DNA of 64,000 bases from Paenisporosarcina quisquiliarum_A (GTDB lineage: Bacteria; Bacillota; Bacilli; Bacillales_A; Planococcaceae), in the NCBI RefSeq assembly GCF_043641925.1, contig NZ_JBHZRU010000002.1, positions 1 through 64,000 on the forward strand, given 5' to 3'. A program made the translations under genes and the position numbers. A model generated the notes under the pieces. The model made no database searches, was not told where the DNA came from, and was given only the letters and a program-made list of their open reading frames with translations. This document shows positions 15,741 to 24,515 of this stretch, one piece after another (the first letter of the stretch is position 1; the number at the start of each line of letters is the position of its first letter).

Positions 15741-17024
15741 ATGTCTGCAAAATGGGAAAAACAAGAAGGTAATACAGGTATTCTAACAATTGAGGTACCT
15801 GCTGAAAAAGTTAACGAAGGTTTAGACAAAGCATTTAAAAAGGTTGTAAAAGAAATTAATGTTCCTGGTTTCCGTAAAGGGAAAATGCCTCGCCAAATGT
15901 TTGAAAAACGCTTTGGTGTTGAGTCTTTATATCAAGATGCTTTAGATTTCATCCTTCCAGATGCATATGCTAATGCAATTGATGAAGCGGGAATCGATCC
16001 TGTTGATCGTCCTGAAATCGATATCGAAACAATGGAAAAAGGTCAAAACTTAGTATTCACAGCTAAAGTAACAGTTAAGCCTGAAGTTACTCTAGGTGAT
16101 TACAAAGGTCTTGAAGTAACTCAAGAATCTGCTGAAGTTACGGATGAAGAAATTGAAGCTCAATTAAAAGAGCAACAAACTCGTCTTGCAGAATTAGTTA
16201 TTAAAGAAGACGAAGCAATTGTTAATGGAGATACAGCTGTTATCGATTTCGAAGGATTCTTAGGAGAAGAAGCTTTTGAAGGTGGAGCTGGTGAAGATCA
16301 CTCACTAGAAATCGGTTCTGGTTCATTTATTCCTGGATTTGAAGAGCAATTAATCGGTTCTAAATCAGGAGACCAAAAAGACGTTGTTGTCACTTTCCCA
16401 GAAGAGTACCATGCAGCAGAGCTTGCAGGTAAAGAAGCTACTTTCAAAGTAACTGTGAAAGAAGTTAAAGGAAAAGAACTTCCTGAATTAAATGATGATT
16501 TTGCTAAAGAAATGGACAGCGAAGTTGAAGGTATTGACGCACTTCGTACGAAATTAAAAGAGAAAACAGCTGCTGACAAAAAATTAGCTGCTGATTCATC
16601 TCTACGTGATCAGTTAGTTGAAAAAGCTGCTGAAAACGCGACAATCGATATTCCAGAAGCAATGATTAATTCAGAAACAGACCGTATGTTAAATGACTTT
16701 GGTCAACGTTTACAATCTCAAGGTATGAATTTAGATTTATACTACCAATTCTCTGGTCAAGACGAAAATGCTCTTCGCACACAAATGCAAGAAGATGCAA
16801 CTAAGCGTGTACGCGTTTCATTAACATTAGAAGCAATCGCTGCAGCTGAAAACTTCGAAGTTTCTGAATCAGATGTGAATGCTGAATTAGAGAAAATGGC
16901 TGAACAATTCAACATGCCAGTAGATCAAATTCGCACTGCACTTGGTGGAACTGAAGCTTTAGAGAATGACCTACGTATGCAAAAAACAGTTGAATTTTTA
17001 GTTGAAAACGCTAAAATTTCATAA
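15741..17024 (+). CDS. tig: Trigger factor
   Basis: The ribosome-bound chaperone that receives nascent chains at the exit tunnel. The 427-residue protein has the ribosome-binding signature VPGFRKGKMPRQMFEKRFG (about 42-60), a peptidyl-prolyl isomerase domain (GDTAVIDFEGFLGEEAFEGG ... FIPGFEEQLIG) and a long helical C-terminal chaperone domain. ATG 15741 follows GGAGG by 8 bases; an ATG at 15726 precedes that site and is not used. The tig-clpX order is conserved across Firmicutes. Confidence 0.97.
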   Translation: MSAKWEKQEGNTGILTIEVPAEKVNEGLDKAFKKVVKEINVPGFRKGKMPRQMFEKRFGVESLYQDALDFILPDAYANAIDEAGIDPVDRPEIDIETMEKGQNLVFTAKVTVKPEVTLGDYKGLEVTQESAEVTDEEIEAQLKEQQTRLAELVIKEDEAIVNGDTAVIDFEGFLGEEAFEGGAGEDHSLEIGSGSFIPGFEEQLIGSKSGDQKDVVVTFPEEYHAAELAGKEATFKVTVKEVKGKELPELNDDFAKEMDSEVEGIDALRTKLKEKTAADKKLAADSSLRDQLVEKAAENATIDIPEAMINSETDRMLNDFGQRLQSQGMNLDLYYQFSGQDENALRTQMQEDATKRVRVSLTLEAIAAAENFEVSESDVNAELEKMAEQFNMPVDQIRTALGGTEALENDLRMQKTVEFLVENAKIS

Positions 17025-17049
17025 TTATAAGAATCATAAGTTATACTGA

Positions 17050-17085
17050 AACAAGGCGCGGACATTTAGCCCGTGCCTTGTTTTG
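17050..17085 (+). terminator. Terminator after tig
   Basis: ACAAGGCGCGG pairs with CCCGTGCCTTGT around ACATTTAG, followed by TTTT. Confidence 0.8.
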
Positions 17086-17224
17086 CACATACATAGAAAT
17101 GATTATGATTGATACAATAGAAGGAATAGCGATGAAAACAAATTGATTAAGTTTTCGTCAATCTTATTAGTTGATTCCCGTTATAGAATCTTGTAAGATT
17201 GTTGCTTGAATAGGGGTGAATATT

Positions 17225-18493
17225 TTGTTCAAATTTAATGATGAAAAAGGGAATTTAAAGTGTTCCTTCTGTGGAAAATCCCAAGAACAAGTTCGTAAAT
17301 TGGTCGCTGGACCAGGTGTATATATTTGCGATGAATGTATAGAATTATGTACAGAAATCGTTGAGGAAGAGCTAGGTACGGAAGAAGAAACAGAATTTAA
17401 AGAAGTACCTAAGCCAAAAGAAATCATGTCTATATTAGATGAATATGTAATTGGACAAGATAAAGCTAAAAAATCATTAGCTGTTGCAGTTTACAATCAT
17501 TATAAGCGTATTAACTCAAACAGTAAGATTGATGATGTAGAACTTTCGAAATCGAATATCGTCATCATTGGACCTACTGGTAGTGGTAAAACGTTATTGG
17601 CACAAACTCTTGCACGTATACTTAATGTTCCATTTGCTATTGCAGATGCAACCTCATTAACTGAAGCTGGTTATGTTGGGGAAGATGTTGAAAATATTTT
17701 ACTTAAATTAATCCAATCTGCCGATTATGATGTGGAAAAAGCAGAAAAAGGAATTATTTATATTGATGAAATTGATAAGGTTGCACGTAAATCTGAAAAT
17801 CCTTCGATTACTCGTGATGTTTCAGGGGAAGGTGTTCAACAAGCCTTATTGAAAATCTTAGAAGGAACAATAGCGAGTGTACCTCCTCAAGGTGGACGTA
17901 AACATCCTCATCAGGAATTTATTCAAATTGACACAACAAACATCTTATTTATCGTTGGTGGAGCATTTGATGGAATTGATCAAATCATCAAACGTCGTTT
18001 GGGCCAAAAAATTATTGGTTTTGGAGCAGATCCAAATAAAAAAGAAATTGAAGATGCGTCTTTATTATCTTCATTAATCCCTGAAGATTTATTGAAATTC
18101 GGATTAATTCCTGAATTCATCGGCCGTTTACCAGTTTTGGCTAATTTGGAACAGTTAAATGAGGATGCTTTAATTCAAATTTTAACTGAACCTAAAAATG
18201 CTTTGGTAAAACAATATCAAAAAATGATTGAATTGGATGATGTGAAATTAACATTTGAAGATGATGCATTACTTGAAATTGCTAAACTTGCGATTGATCG
18301 TAAAACTGGTGCTCGTGGACTACGTTCTATTATCGAATCCTTAATGTTAGATGTAATGTTTGAATTACCTTCACGTGAAGATATTGTCGAATGTGTCGTT
18401 ACGAAAGAGACTGTTACTGACAATGCACAGCCAAAATTAATTTTAGCTGACGGTACAGTTTTAAATCAGGATAATAAAAAAACTTCAGCATAA
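17225..18493 (+). CDS. clpX: ATP-dependent Clp protease ATP-binding subunit ClpX
   Basis: The hexameric AAA+ unfoldase that feeds substrates to ClpP. The 422-residue protein has an N-terminal zinc-binding domain (CSFC at 13-16 and CDEC near 35-38), Walker A GPTGSGKT at 116-123, Walker B IIYIDEIDK, the pore loop GYVGEDVE and the IGF motif (KIIGFG) that docks on ClpP. TTG 17225 gives MFKFNDEKGNLKCSFCGK, the B. subtilis N-terminus, and lies 6 bases after AGGGGTG; a GTG at 17216 overlaps that site. lonB, which follows clpX in B. subtilis, is missing here. Confidence 0.97.
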   Translation: MFKFNDEKGNLKCSFCGKSQEQVRKLVAGPGVYICDECIELCTEIVEEELGTEEETEFKEVPKPKEIMSILDEYVIGQDKAKKSLAVAVYNHYKRINSNSKIDDVELSKSNIVIIGPTGSGKTLLAQTLARILNVPFAIADATSLTEAGYVGEDVENILLKLIQSADYDVEKAEKGIIYIDEIDKVARKSENPSITRDVSGEGVQQALLKILEGTIASVPPQGGRKHPHQEFIQIDTTNILFIVGGAFDGIDQIIKRRLGQKIIGFGADPNKKEIEDASLLSSLIPEDLLKFGLIPEFIGRLPVLANLEQLNEDALIQILTEPKNALVKQYQKMIELDDVKLTFEDDALLEIAKLAIDRKTGARGLRSIIESLMLDVMFELPSREDIVECVVTKETVTDNAQPKLILADGTVLNQDNKKTSA

Positions 18494-18496
18494 AAT

Positions 18497-18567
18497 AAGC
18501 TGATACAGATAAGCTGGCTTCGAGCATGCGTGTGCATACGCGTAAATCGGATGTCAGCTTTTTCTTC
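18497..18567 (+). terminator. Possible terminator between clpX and lonA
   Basis: An imperfect long hairpin: AAGCTGGCTTCGA faces TCGGATGTCAGCTT, with an inner GCGT/ACGC stem, followed by TTTTTC. The pairing has several mismatches. Confidence 0.4.
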
Positions 18568-18622
18568 CATATGTTTGATTTGCGGGTAAATCGGACAGAA
18601 TCGGATGGAGGTGAATTCCCGC

Positions 18623-20950
18623 ATGCCAAAGAAAAAAGAGGAAAAAAAAGTTCCATTATTGCCACTTCGTGGGCTTCTTGTCTTCCCTACAATGGTATTA
18701 CATATTGATGTTGGACGAGAACGATCAGTCGCGGCACTTGAGCAAGCATTGTTAACAGATAATATGGTGTTTTTAGCAACGCAGAAAGAGATGAATGTAG
18801 AACAGCCTGTGGAAGATGATTTGTATGAGATTGGTACACTTGCTCATGTGAATCAAATGATTAAACTTCCAAATGGAACAATTAGAGTATTGGTTGAAGG
18901 TATTGAGCGTGCTTCTTGGAAAAACTATAAAGAAGACAAGAATTATACGGTCGTACAAGTAGAAACTTCTCCGGATGAACCAGAAAAAACAGCAGAGCAT
19001 GAAGCTTTAATGAGAATGTTATTACAGTATTTTGAAAAATACTCGAAAGTCTCTAAAAAAGTAACCACTGAAACATATGATACTGTGTCTGATATTGAAG
19101 AACCTGGTCGATTAGCTGATATGATTGCTTCTTATTTGCCGCTTAAAGTTAGTGGTAAGCAAGAAGTTCTAGAAATATTTGATACGAAAGAGCGTTTAGA
19201 GTGGTTGGTCAATCGCCTACACAATGAACAAGAAGTGTTAGATATGGAAAAGAAAATCAATGCTCGTGTGAAGCAAGCGATGGAACGGACACAAAAGGAA
19301 TTCTATTTGCGTGAACAAATGAAAGCGATTCAGACTGAGCTTGGTGATCGAGAAGGGAAGACAGGTGAAGTATCAGATCTTCGTAAGAAAATTGATGCAT
19401 CCGGAATGCCCGAAGCTACACTTAAAGCTGCAATTAAGGAACTCGATCGATATGAGAAATTACCTTCTGCTGCTGCAGAAAGTGGCATCATTCGAAATTA
19501 TTTAGATTGGCTTGTATCTCTCCCTTGGAAAGATTCGACTGCCGATCGATTAGATATTAATCGAGCTAAAAAAATATTAGACCGTGATCATGATGGTTTA
19601 GAAACTGTCAAAGAACGAGTGTTGGAATACCTAGCAGTTCGTCAATTAACAAAATCATTGCGTGGTCCAATTCTATGTCTTGCTGGACCTCCGGGTGTCG
19701 GTAAAACTTCTCTAGCTCGTTCAATTGCTGAATCGCTTGGACGCCAATTCGTTCGTATATCATTAGGTGGTGTTCGAGATGAATCTGAAATTAGAGGACA
19801 TCGACGTACGTATGTCGGCGCTATGCCTGGACGTATCATTCAAGGTATGAAGAAAGCAGGTAAGATTAACCCGGTATTTTTATTAGATGAAATTGATAAA
19901 ATGTCTAATGATTTTAGGGGCGATCCGAGTGCCGCTATGCTTGAAGTATTAGATCCTGAGCAAAATCATTCATTTAGTGATCACTATATTGAAGAAACGT
20001 ACGACTTATCTAATGTCTTATTTATTGCAACTGCCAATGATTTAAGTACAATTCCAGGTCCTTTACGCGATCGCATGGAGATCATTACAATTGCTGGGTA
20101 TACAGAAATGGAAAAACAGTCAATTGCCAAAAATCATTTATTGCCAAAACAATTAAAAGAACATGGCTTAACTAAATCACAATTACAACTTCGTGATGAT
20201 GCACTTTTGGATTTAATTCGTTACTATACGCGAGAAGCGGGCGTTCGTAGTTTAGAAAGACAAATCGCAGCGATTTGTCGTAAAGCTGCGAAACAAGTGG
20301 TTTCCACTGATAAAAAACGAATTGTCATGACTCCAACAAATTTAGAAGAAGTAATTGGTAAGCATAAATTCCGTTATGGACAAGCAGAGACGGAGAATCA
20401 AGTGGGTGTTGCAACAGGACTAGCATATACAACGGTCGGTGGAGACACTTTACAAATCGAAGTAGCGTTATCACCTGGTAAAGGGAAACTCCTTTTAACT
20501 GGTAAGTTAGGTGATGTTATGAAGGAATCTGCTCAAACAGCATTATCGTTTGTGCGCTCTAAAGCAGAAGAATTGGGTCTTGATACAGACTTCCATGAGA
20601 AGTGTGATATTCATATCCACGTTCCTGAAGGCGGAGTTCCAAAGGATGGTCCATCAGCAGGTATAACCATAGCTACTGCATTAGTATCAGCTCTTTCAAA
20701 ACGTCCAATTAAACGTGAAGTAGGAATGACTGGAGAAATCACATTAAGAGGTCGCGTACTTCCGATTGGTGGTGTAAAAGAGAAGACGCTAAGTGCACAT
20801 CGTGCTGGTTTAACGACCATTATTTTACCGAAAGACAATGAACGTGATATAGAAGATATACCGGAAAGTGTGCGTGAAGATTTAACGTTCAAACTTGTTT
20901 CGCATGCGGATGAAGTGCTAGAAATAGCATTAGAAGGAGGCGTGCAATGA
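18623..20950 (+). CDS. lonA: ATP-dependent protease La (Lon)
   Basis: A cytoplasmic AAA+ serine protease that removes misfolded and regulatory proteins. The 775-residue protein has the usual length. It comprises an N-terminal substrate-binding LON domain (VPLLPLRGLLVFPTMVLHID), a coiled-coil stretch, Walker A GPPGVGKTS from residue 355, Walker B FLLDEIDK and a protease domain with catalytic serine 678 in KDGPSAG and lysine in IGGVKEKTLSA. ATG 18623 follows GGAGGTGA by about 8 bases; an upstream ATG at 18605 precedes that site. It overlaps engB by 4 bases. Confidence 0.97.
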   Translation: MPKKKEEKKVPLLPLRGLLVFPTMVLHIDVGRERSVAALEQALLTDNMVFLATQKEMNVEQPVEDDLYEIGTLAHVNQMIKLPNGTIRVLVEGIERASWKNYKEDKNYTVVQVETSPDEPEKTAEHEALMRMLLQYFEKYSKVSKKVTTETYDTVSDIEEPGRLADMIASYLPLKVSGKQEVLEIFDTKERLEWLVNRLHNEQEVLDMEKKINARVKQAMERTQKEFYLREQMKAIQTELGDREGKTGEVSDLRKKIDASGMPEATLKAAIKELDRYEKLPSAAAESGIIRNYLDWLVSLPWKDSTADRLDINRAKKILDRDHDGLETVKERVLEYLAVRQLTKSLRGPILCLAGPPGVGKTSLARSIAESLGRQFVRISLGGVRDESEIRGHRRTYVGAMPGRIIQGMKKAGKINPVFLLDEIDKMSNDFRGDPSAAMLEVLDPEQNHSFSDHYIEETYDLSNVLFIATANDLSTIPGPLRDRMEIITIAGYTEMEKQSIAKNHLLPKQLKEHGLTKSQLQLRDDALLDLIRYYTREAGVRSLERQIAAICRKAAKQVVSTDKKRIVMTPTNLEEVIGKHKFRYGQAETENQVGVATGLAYTTVGGDTLQIEVALSPGKGKLLLTGKLGDVMKESAQTALSFVRSKAEELGLDTDFHEKCDIHIHVPEGGVPKDGPSAGITIATALVSALSKRPIKREVGMTGEITLRGRVLPIGGVKEKTLSAHRAGLTTIILPKDNERDIEDIPESVREDLTFKLVSHADEVLEIALEGGVQ

Positions 20951-21555
20951 AAGTTCATAACGTAGAATTAGTCATAAGTGCTGTAAGACAAGCACAATAT
21001 CCAGAGGGTGGGTTGCCAGAGTTTGCTTTAGCTGGACGGTCCAATGTAGGTAAATCCTCATTTATTAATAAAATGATTGGCCGTAAAAGTATGGCTCGTA
21101 TATCATCTAAACCAGGGAAAACGCAGACATTAAACTTCTATAAAATTGAGGAAAAACTCTTTTTTGTAGATGTACCTGGATATGGCTATGCAAAAGTATC
21201 AAAAACATCACGTGAAGCATGGAGCAAGATGATTGAAGAATACATTACGACACGTGATTTACTAAAAGCCGTTATTCAGATTGTCGATCTTCGTCACCCA
21301 CCGTCAGATGATGATTGCATGATGTATGATTTTCTGAAATATTATAATATCCCGTGTATCGTAATTGCTACGAAAGCGGATAAAATCCCTAAAGGCAAAT
21401 GGGAGAAACATAAGAAAATGGTACGTGAAGAATTAGACATGGAAGCGCATGATACAATGATTTTATTTTCATCAGAAACAGGTATGGGCTTCGATGCAGC
21501 ATGGGCAGAAATCGAACGTCGTATGTTACCGACTGAAGAAATTGAATCTGAGTAA
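20947..21555 (+). CDS. engB: Ribosome biogenesis GTPase EngB/YsxC
   Basis: An essential GTPase required for late assembly of the 50S subunit. The 202-residue protein has G1 GRSNVGKSSF, the G2 threonine region KPGKTQTLNFY, G3 DVPGYGYAK, G4 TKADKIP and G5 SSETG. ATG overlaps the lonA stop (ATGA), as in B. subtilis lonA-ysxC, so translation is probably coupled. A strong terminator follows. Confidence 0.97.
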   Translation: MKVHNVELVISAVRQAQYPEGGLPEFALAGRSNVGKSSFINKMIGRKSMARISSKPGKTQTLNFYKIEEKLFFVDVPGYGYAKVSKTSREAWSKMIEEYITTRDLLKAVIQIVDLRHPPSDDDCMMYDFLKYYNIPCIVIATKADKIPKGKWEKHKKMVREELDMEAHDTMILFSSETGMGFDAAWAEIERRMLPTEEIESE

Positions 21556-21583
21556 GTAAATTTGCATTCCCTAATTTTTTTTC

Positions 21584-21627
21584 AAAGCCACTCTATCTCG
21601 ATTTAAATTGAGATAGAGTGGTTTTTC
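21584..21627 (+). terminator. Terminator after engB
   Basis: CCACTCTATCTC pairs perfectly with GAGATAGAGTGG across GATTTAAATT and is followed by TTTTT. Confidence 0.9.
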
Positions 21628-21809
21628 TATTTTTATTGGAAATTTTAAACCGTTATAGTGGGTTTTCGTGTCAGGATGATGATTTACTCGAGTCTTATGG
21701 AAACTAGGACATCTGGCAATTCACTCGGTCTTCATGTCTAGACCATTGATATACTTTACTTATATGAGTTAAAATTTCATATTTCCATTTATGTTAAACT
21801 AATATTTTT

Positions 21810-21940
21810 TTGCTGATTGAAATGGAGGCGGCGAATCCAGGGGAATAGCAATCACTTTAGACCCTGGACTGAGCAACGCGAGGGAAGCGGCTAGAGGGAG
21901 TGCCCCCGGAAAGCGTCCGCTGCAATGAAAATCAGCAACC
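21810..21940 (+). repeat. Foldback intergenic repeat, copy B (type 2), with terminal inverted repeats
   Basis: A GC-rich block with TTGCTGATT at the left end (21810-21818) and AATCAGCAA at the right end (21930-21938). Inside are CCTGGACTGAGCAACGCGAG, GGAAGCGGCTA and CGGAAAGCGTCCGC. The copy at 57300-57400, read on the minus strand, has the same core. The inverted ends extend imperfectly inward, so the whole block can fold back on itself. Confidence 0.8.
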
Positions 21941-22165
21941 TCTTTTTAATCTATAATCACTTCAATTAAGGGCATCGTACATAATATTTGTCAACTTCAC
22001 TGTATTTACAACAATTTTCGAGGCAAAATGAATTATGTAATCATAACGTTTGTATGCATCCGTTCGTTTTGATACACTTACTTTATAATTATTATAAATA
22101 AGAACATGACTCATCCTTGATTTCATAGCTTGTTCACATTTAAAACCTTGTTTTATGAATGGTTA

Positions 22166-22174
22166 TGTTATAAT
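22166..22174 (+). promoter_or_regulatory. Extended -10 promoter of the hem operon
   Basis: TGTTATAAT carries TG plus perfect TATAAT at 22169-22174. A TTGTTT lies 15 bases upstream, a slightly short spacing. The leader to hemA would be about 35 bases. Confidence 0.5.
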
Positions 22175-22213
22175 AAAAGGCATGAAATAGAACGTGAGAG
22201 GTGTCATGAGGCC

Positions 22214-23578
22214 ATGCATACCATAGTCGTAGGTGTTAATTTTCGTACAGCTCCGGTAGAGATTCGCGAACGATTATCCTTCGTTGAATCCGATTTACCG
22301 CAGGCGATGCAAGCACTACAAACGCAAAAAAGCATATTAGAAAATGTCATCGTGTCTACGTGTAACCGAACGGAAATCTATGCGATTGTCGATCAGTTAC
22401 ATACAGGACGATATTATATTAAACAATTCCTTGCCGAATGGTTCAAGCTACCAATCGATTCTTTTTCTCCATATCTTTTCATCTATGAAGCAGATGGAGC
22501 GATGGAGCATTTGTTCCGAGTAACTGCTGGAATTGATTCAATGGTTTTAGGGGAAACACAAATTTTGGGTCAGGTGAGAAAAAGCTTTTTAGATGCTCAA
22601 GAACGTGGAACAACTGGAACTGTGTTTAATCAATTGTTTAAACAGTCTGTAACACTCGCTAAAAAAGCACATGCTGAAACAGCGATTGGTGAGAATGCTG
22701 TTTCTGTCTCTTATGCAGCTGTTGAACTCGGTAAGAAAATATTTGGTTCATTAAAGAATAAACATGTGGTCATTTTAGGTGCAGGAAAAATGGGTGAATT
22801 GGCGATTAAAAACCTTCATGGTAGCGGTGCTGAAAAAGTGACTGTTATTAATCGAACATTTGAAAAAGCTCAATTACTTGCTGCTAAATTTGATGGACAA
22901 GCTAAGTCTATGCAGGAATTACAATGTGCTTTATTAGAAGCAGATATCTTAATTAGCTCCACAGGTTCAACGGATTTTGTGATTGATTTGGACCTTATGC
23001 AATACGTAGAACGTTTACGCAAAGGAAAACCATTATTCATGGTGGACATTGCCGTACCGCGTGATTTGGATCCGCGAATTGGGGAACTTCCTAATGTGTT
23101 TTTATATGATATTGATGACCTTCAAGGAATTGTAGAAGCTAATTTAGCTGAGCGTCAACGTGCAGCAAATGAAATCATGTTGATGATTGAAGATGAATTA
23201 GTCCAATTTAAAGATTGGCTTGGAACTCTAGGCGTTGTCCCTGTTATTTCGGCACTTCGTCAAAAAGCGTTGCAAATTCAATCGGATACAATGGTAAGCA
23301 TTGAAAATAAAATGCCGGACCTAACTGATCGTGAACGCAAAATATTAAGTAAGCATACAAAGTCTATTATCAATCAATTACTAAAAGATCCGATTCTTCA
23401 AGCGAAAGAATTAGCTTCTTCACCAAAATCACAAGAACAACTCGATTTATTCCAACAGATTTTTGGAATTGAAGAAGAAGTTAAACAAGAGAAAGAAAAA
23501 CTAATGGCTGTTGCAAAAGAGTCAGTAGACTTTCCTGAAGAAACGAAGAAAGTAACAAATCCAGGGTACTCATATTAA
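22214..23578 (+). CDS. hemA: Glutamyl-tRNA reductase
   Basis: First enzyme of the C5 pathway to haem; reduces glutamyl-tRNA to glutamate-1-semialdehyde with NADPH. The 454-residue protein has the catalytic cysteine C50 in IVSTCNRTEIYA, the tRNA-recognition stretch VLGETQILGQVR, and an NADPH Rossmann motif VVILGAGKMGELA. The start is ATG 22214 (MHTIVVGV), 10 bases after AGAGGTG and aligned with B. subtilis HemA; longer frames lack support. First gene of hemAXCDBL. Confidence 0.97.
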   Translation: MHTIVVGVNFRTAPVEIRERLSFVESDLPQAMQALQTQKSILENVIVSTCNRTEIYAIVDQLHTGRYYIKQFLAEWFKLPIDSFSPYLFIYEADGAMEHLFRVTAGIDSMVLGETQILGQVRKSFLDAQERGTTGTVFNQLFKQSVTLAKKAHAETAIGENAVSVSYAAVELGKKIFGSLKNKHVVILGAGKMGELAIKNLHGSGAEKVTVINRTFEKAQLLAAKFDGQAKSMQELQCALLEADILISSTGSTDFVIDLDLMQYVERLRKGKPLFMVDIAVPRDLDPRIGELPNVFLYDIDDLQGIVEANLAERQRAANEIMLMIEDELVQFKDWLGTLGVVPVISALRQKALQIQSDTMVSIENKMPDLTDRERKILSKHTKSIINQLLKDPILQAKELASSPKSQEQLDLFQQIFGIEEEVKQEKEKLMAVAKESVDFPEETKKVTNPGYSY

Positions 23579-23591
23579 ATTCTAGTAGGGA

Positions 23592-23643
23592 GGCGTTTTC
23601 GTTCATGTATGTTAAACTATACATGCGAAAACGCTTTTTCTCA
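23592..23643 (+). terminator. Terminator or attenuator between hemA and hemX
   Basis: GCGTTTTCG-tt-CATGTAT faces ATACATG-CGAAAACGC and is followed by TTTTTC. It lies inside an operon, so it may reduce rather than stop read-through, separating hemA from hemXCDBL expression. Confidence 0.75.
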
Positions 23644-23667
23644 TGATGAAAAGAGAGGGGTAAAGCA

Positions 23668-24498
23668 GTGGTGGATATAACCATGACAAGGTTGCATGAA
23701 GGAATGGTCATCCTCTACGCAATTAGTCTTGTCTTTTACTTCATCGATTATTTAGATAAAGATTCAAAAGCATATCGTATTGCCTTTTGGATACTTAGTA
23801 CGGTATGGATTTTGCAAACAGTATTTTTAGTCTTGTACATAGTGGAAACGCAGAGATTTCCGATTCTCACATTATTTGAGGGAATATACTTTTATGCTTG
23901 GTTATTAATCACACTGTCGATTATTTTACATGTAACTTTTCGAGAAAAAGTGCCTGTATTCTTTTTAAATGTGATTGGGTTCATTTTTATAACCATCCAT
24001 ACATTTGCTCCAGTTCAAATTGAACAGTCTTCAGTAGGAGACTCTTTATTGTCCGAGTTGTTATTTATTCATATAACGTTTGCCATACTGTCCTATGTAG
24101 CTTTTTCACTGTCCTTTGTATTTTCAGCTTTGTATCATATCTTGTATCGCTTATTAAAGAAAAAGAAATGGACTAAGCAGTATGGGAATTTGCCATCCCT
24201 TGGTCAAGCTGAAAAAGGTATGACAGTCTCAATCGGAATTGGTATTCCGTTTTTATTAGTCAGTTTAATTCTCGGATTACAATGGGCATATGTATCGCTT
24301 AATGAATTCACCATATTGGATATAAAAATATTTGGATCTATCTTCATATTATTTGTATATGGTTTTCTATTTTATAGACGTCAGAAGGGACTACTTCATG
24401 GGACAAGCTATGCTTGGGGGCATGTGTATGCATTTCTCCTCGTATTAGTTAATTTCTTCTTAGGAAGTCGCCTATCTGATTTTCATTTTTGGTATTAA
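23668..24498 (+). CDS. hemX: HemX-type integral membrane protein
   Basis: A 276-residue protein with about eight hydrophobic helices and a cytochrome c assembly (CcsA/CcmC-like) fold. In B. subtilis HemX lowers the amount of HemA protein. Conserved-looking features include HITFAILSYVAFSLSFVFSA and the C-terminal SYAWGHVYAFLLVLVNF. GTG 23668 is 7 bases after GAGGGG; another GTG (23671) and an ATG (23683) lie in frame. It sits between hemA and hemC as in Bacillus. Confidence 0.88.
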   Translation: MVDITMTRLHEGMVILYAISLVFYFIDYLDKDSKAYRIAFWILSTVWILQTVFLVLYIVETQRFPILTLFEGIYFYAWLLITLSIILHVTFREKVPVFFLNVIGFIFITIHTFAPVQIEQSSVGDSLLSELLFIHITFAILSYVAFSLSFVFSALYHILYRLLKKKKWTKQYGNLPSLGQAEKGMTVSIGIGIPFLLVSLILGLQWAYVSLNEFTILDIKIFGSIFILFVYGFLFYRRQKGLLHGTSYAWGHVYAFLLVLVNFFLGSRLSDFHFWY

Positions 24499-24515
24499 GA
24501 GAGGATGTTACAACA

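Larger units (their letters stand above)
21628..22213. other. Gene-free stretch between engB and hemA
   Basis: No credible gene. It contains one foldback repeat (21810-21940) and, near its end, the promoter of the haem operon. The rest is AT-rich without recognisable structure. Confidence 0.6.

Noticed and set aside
17877..18077. 66-codon plus-strand frame inside clpX
   Set aside because: Out-of-frame shadow of clpX.
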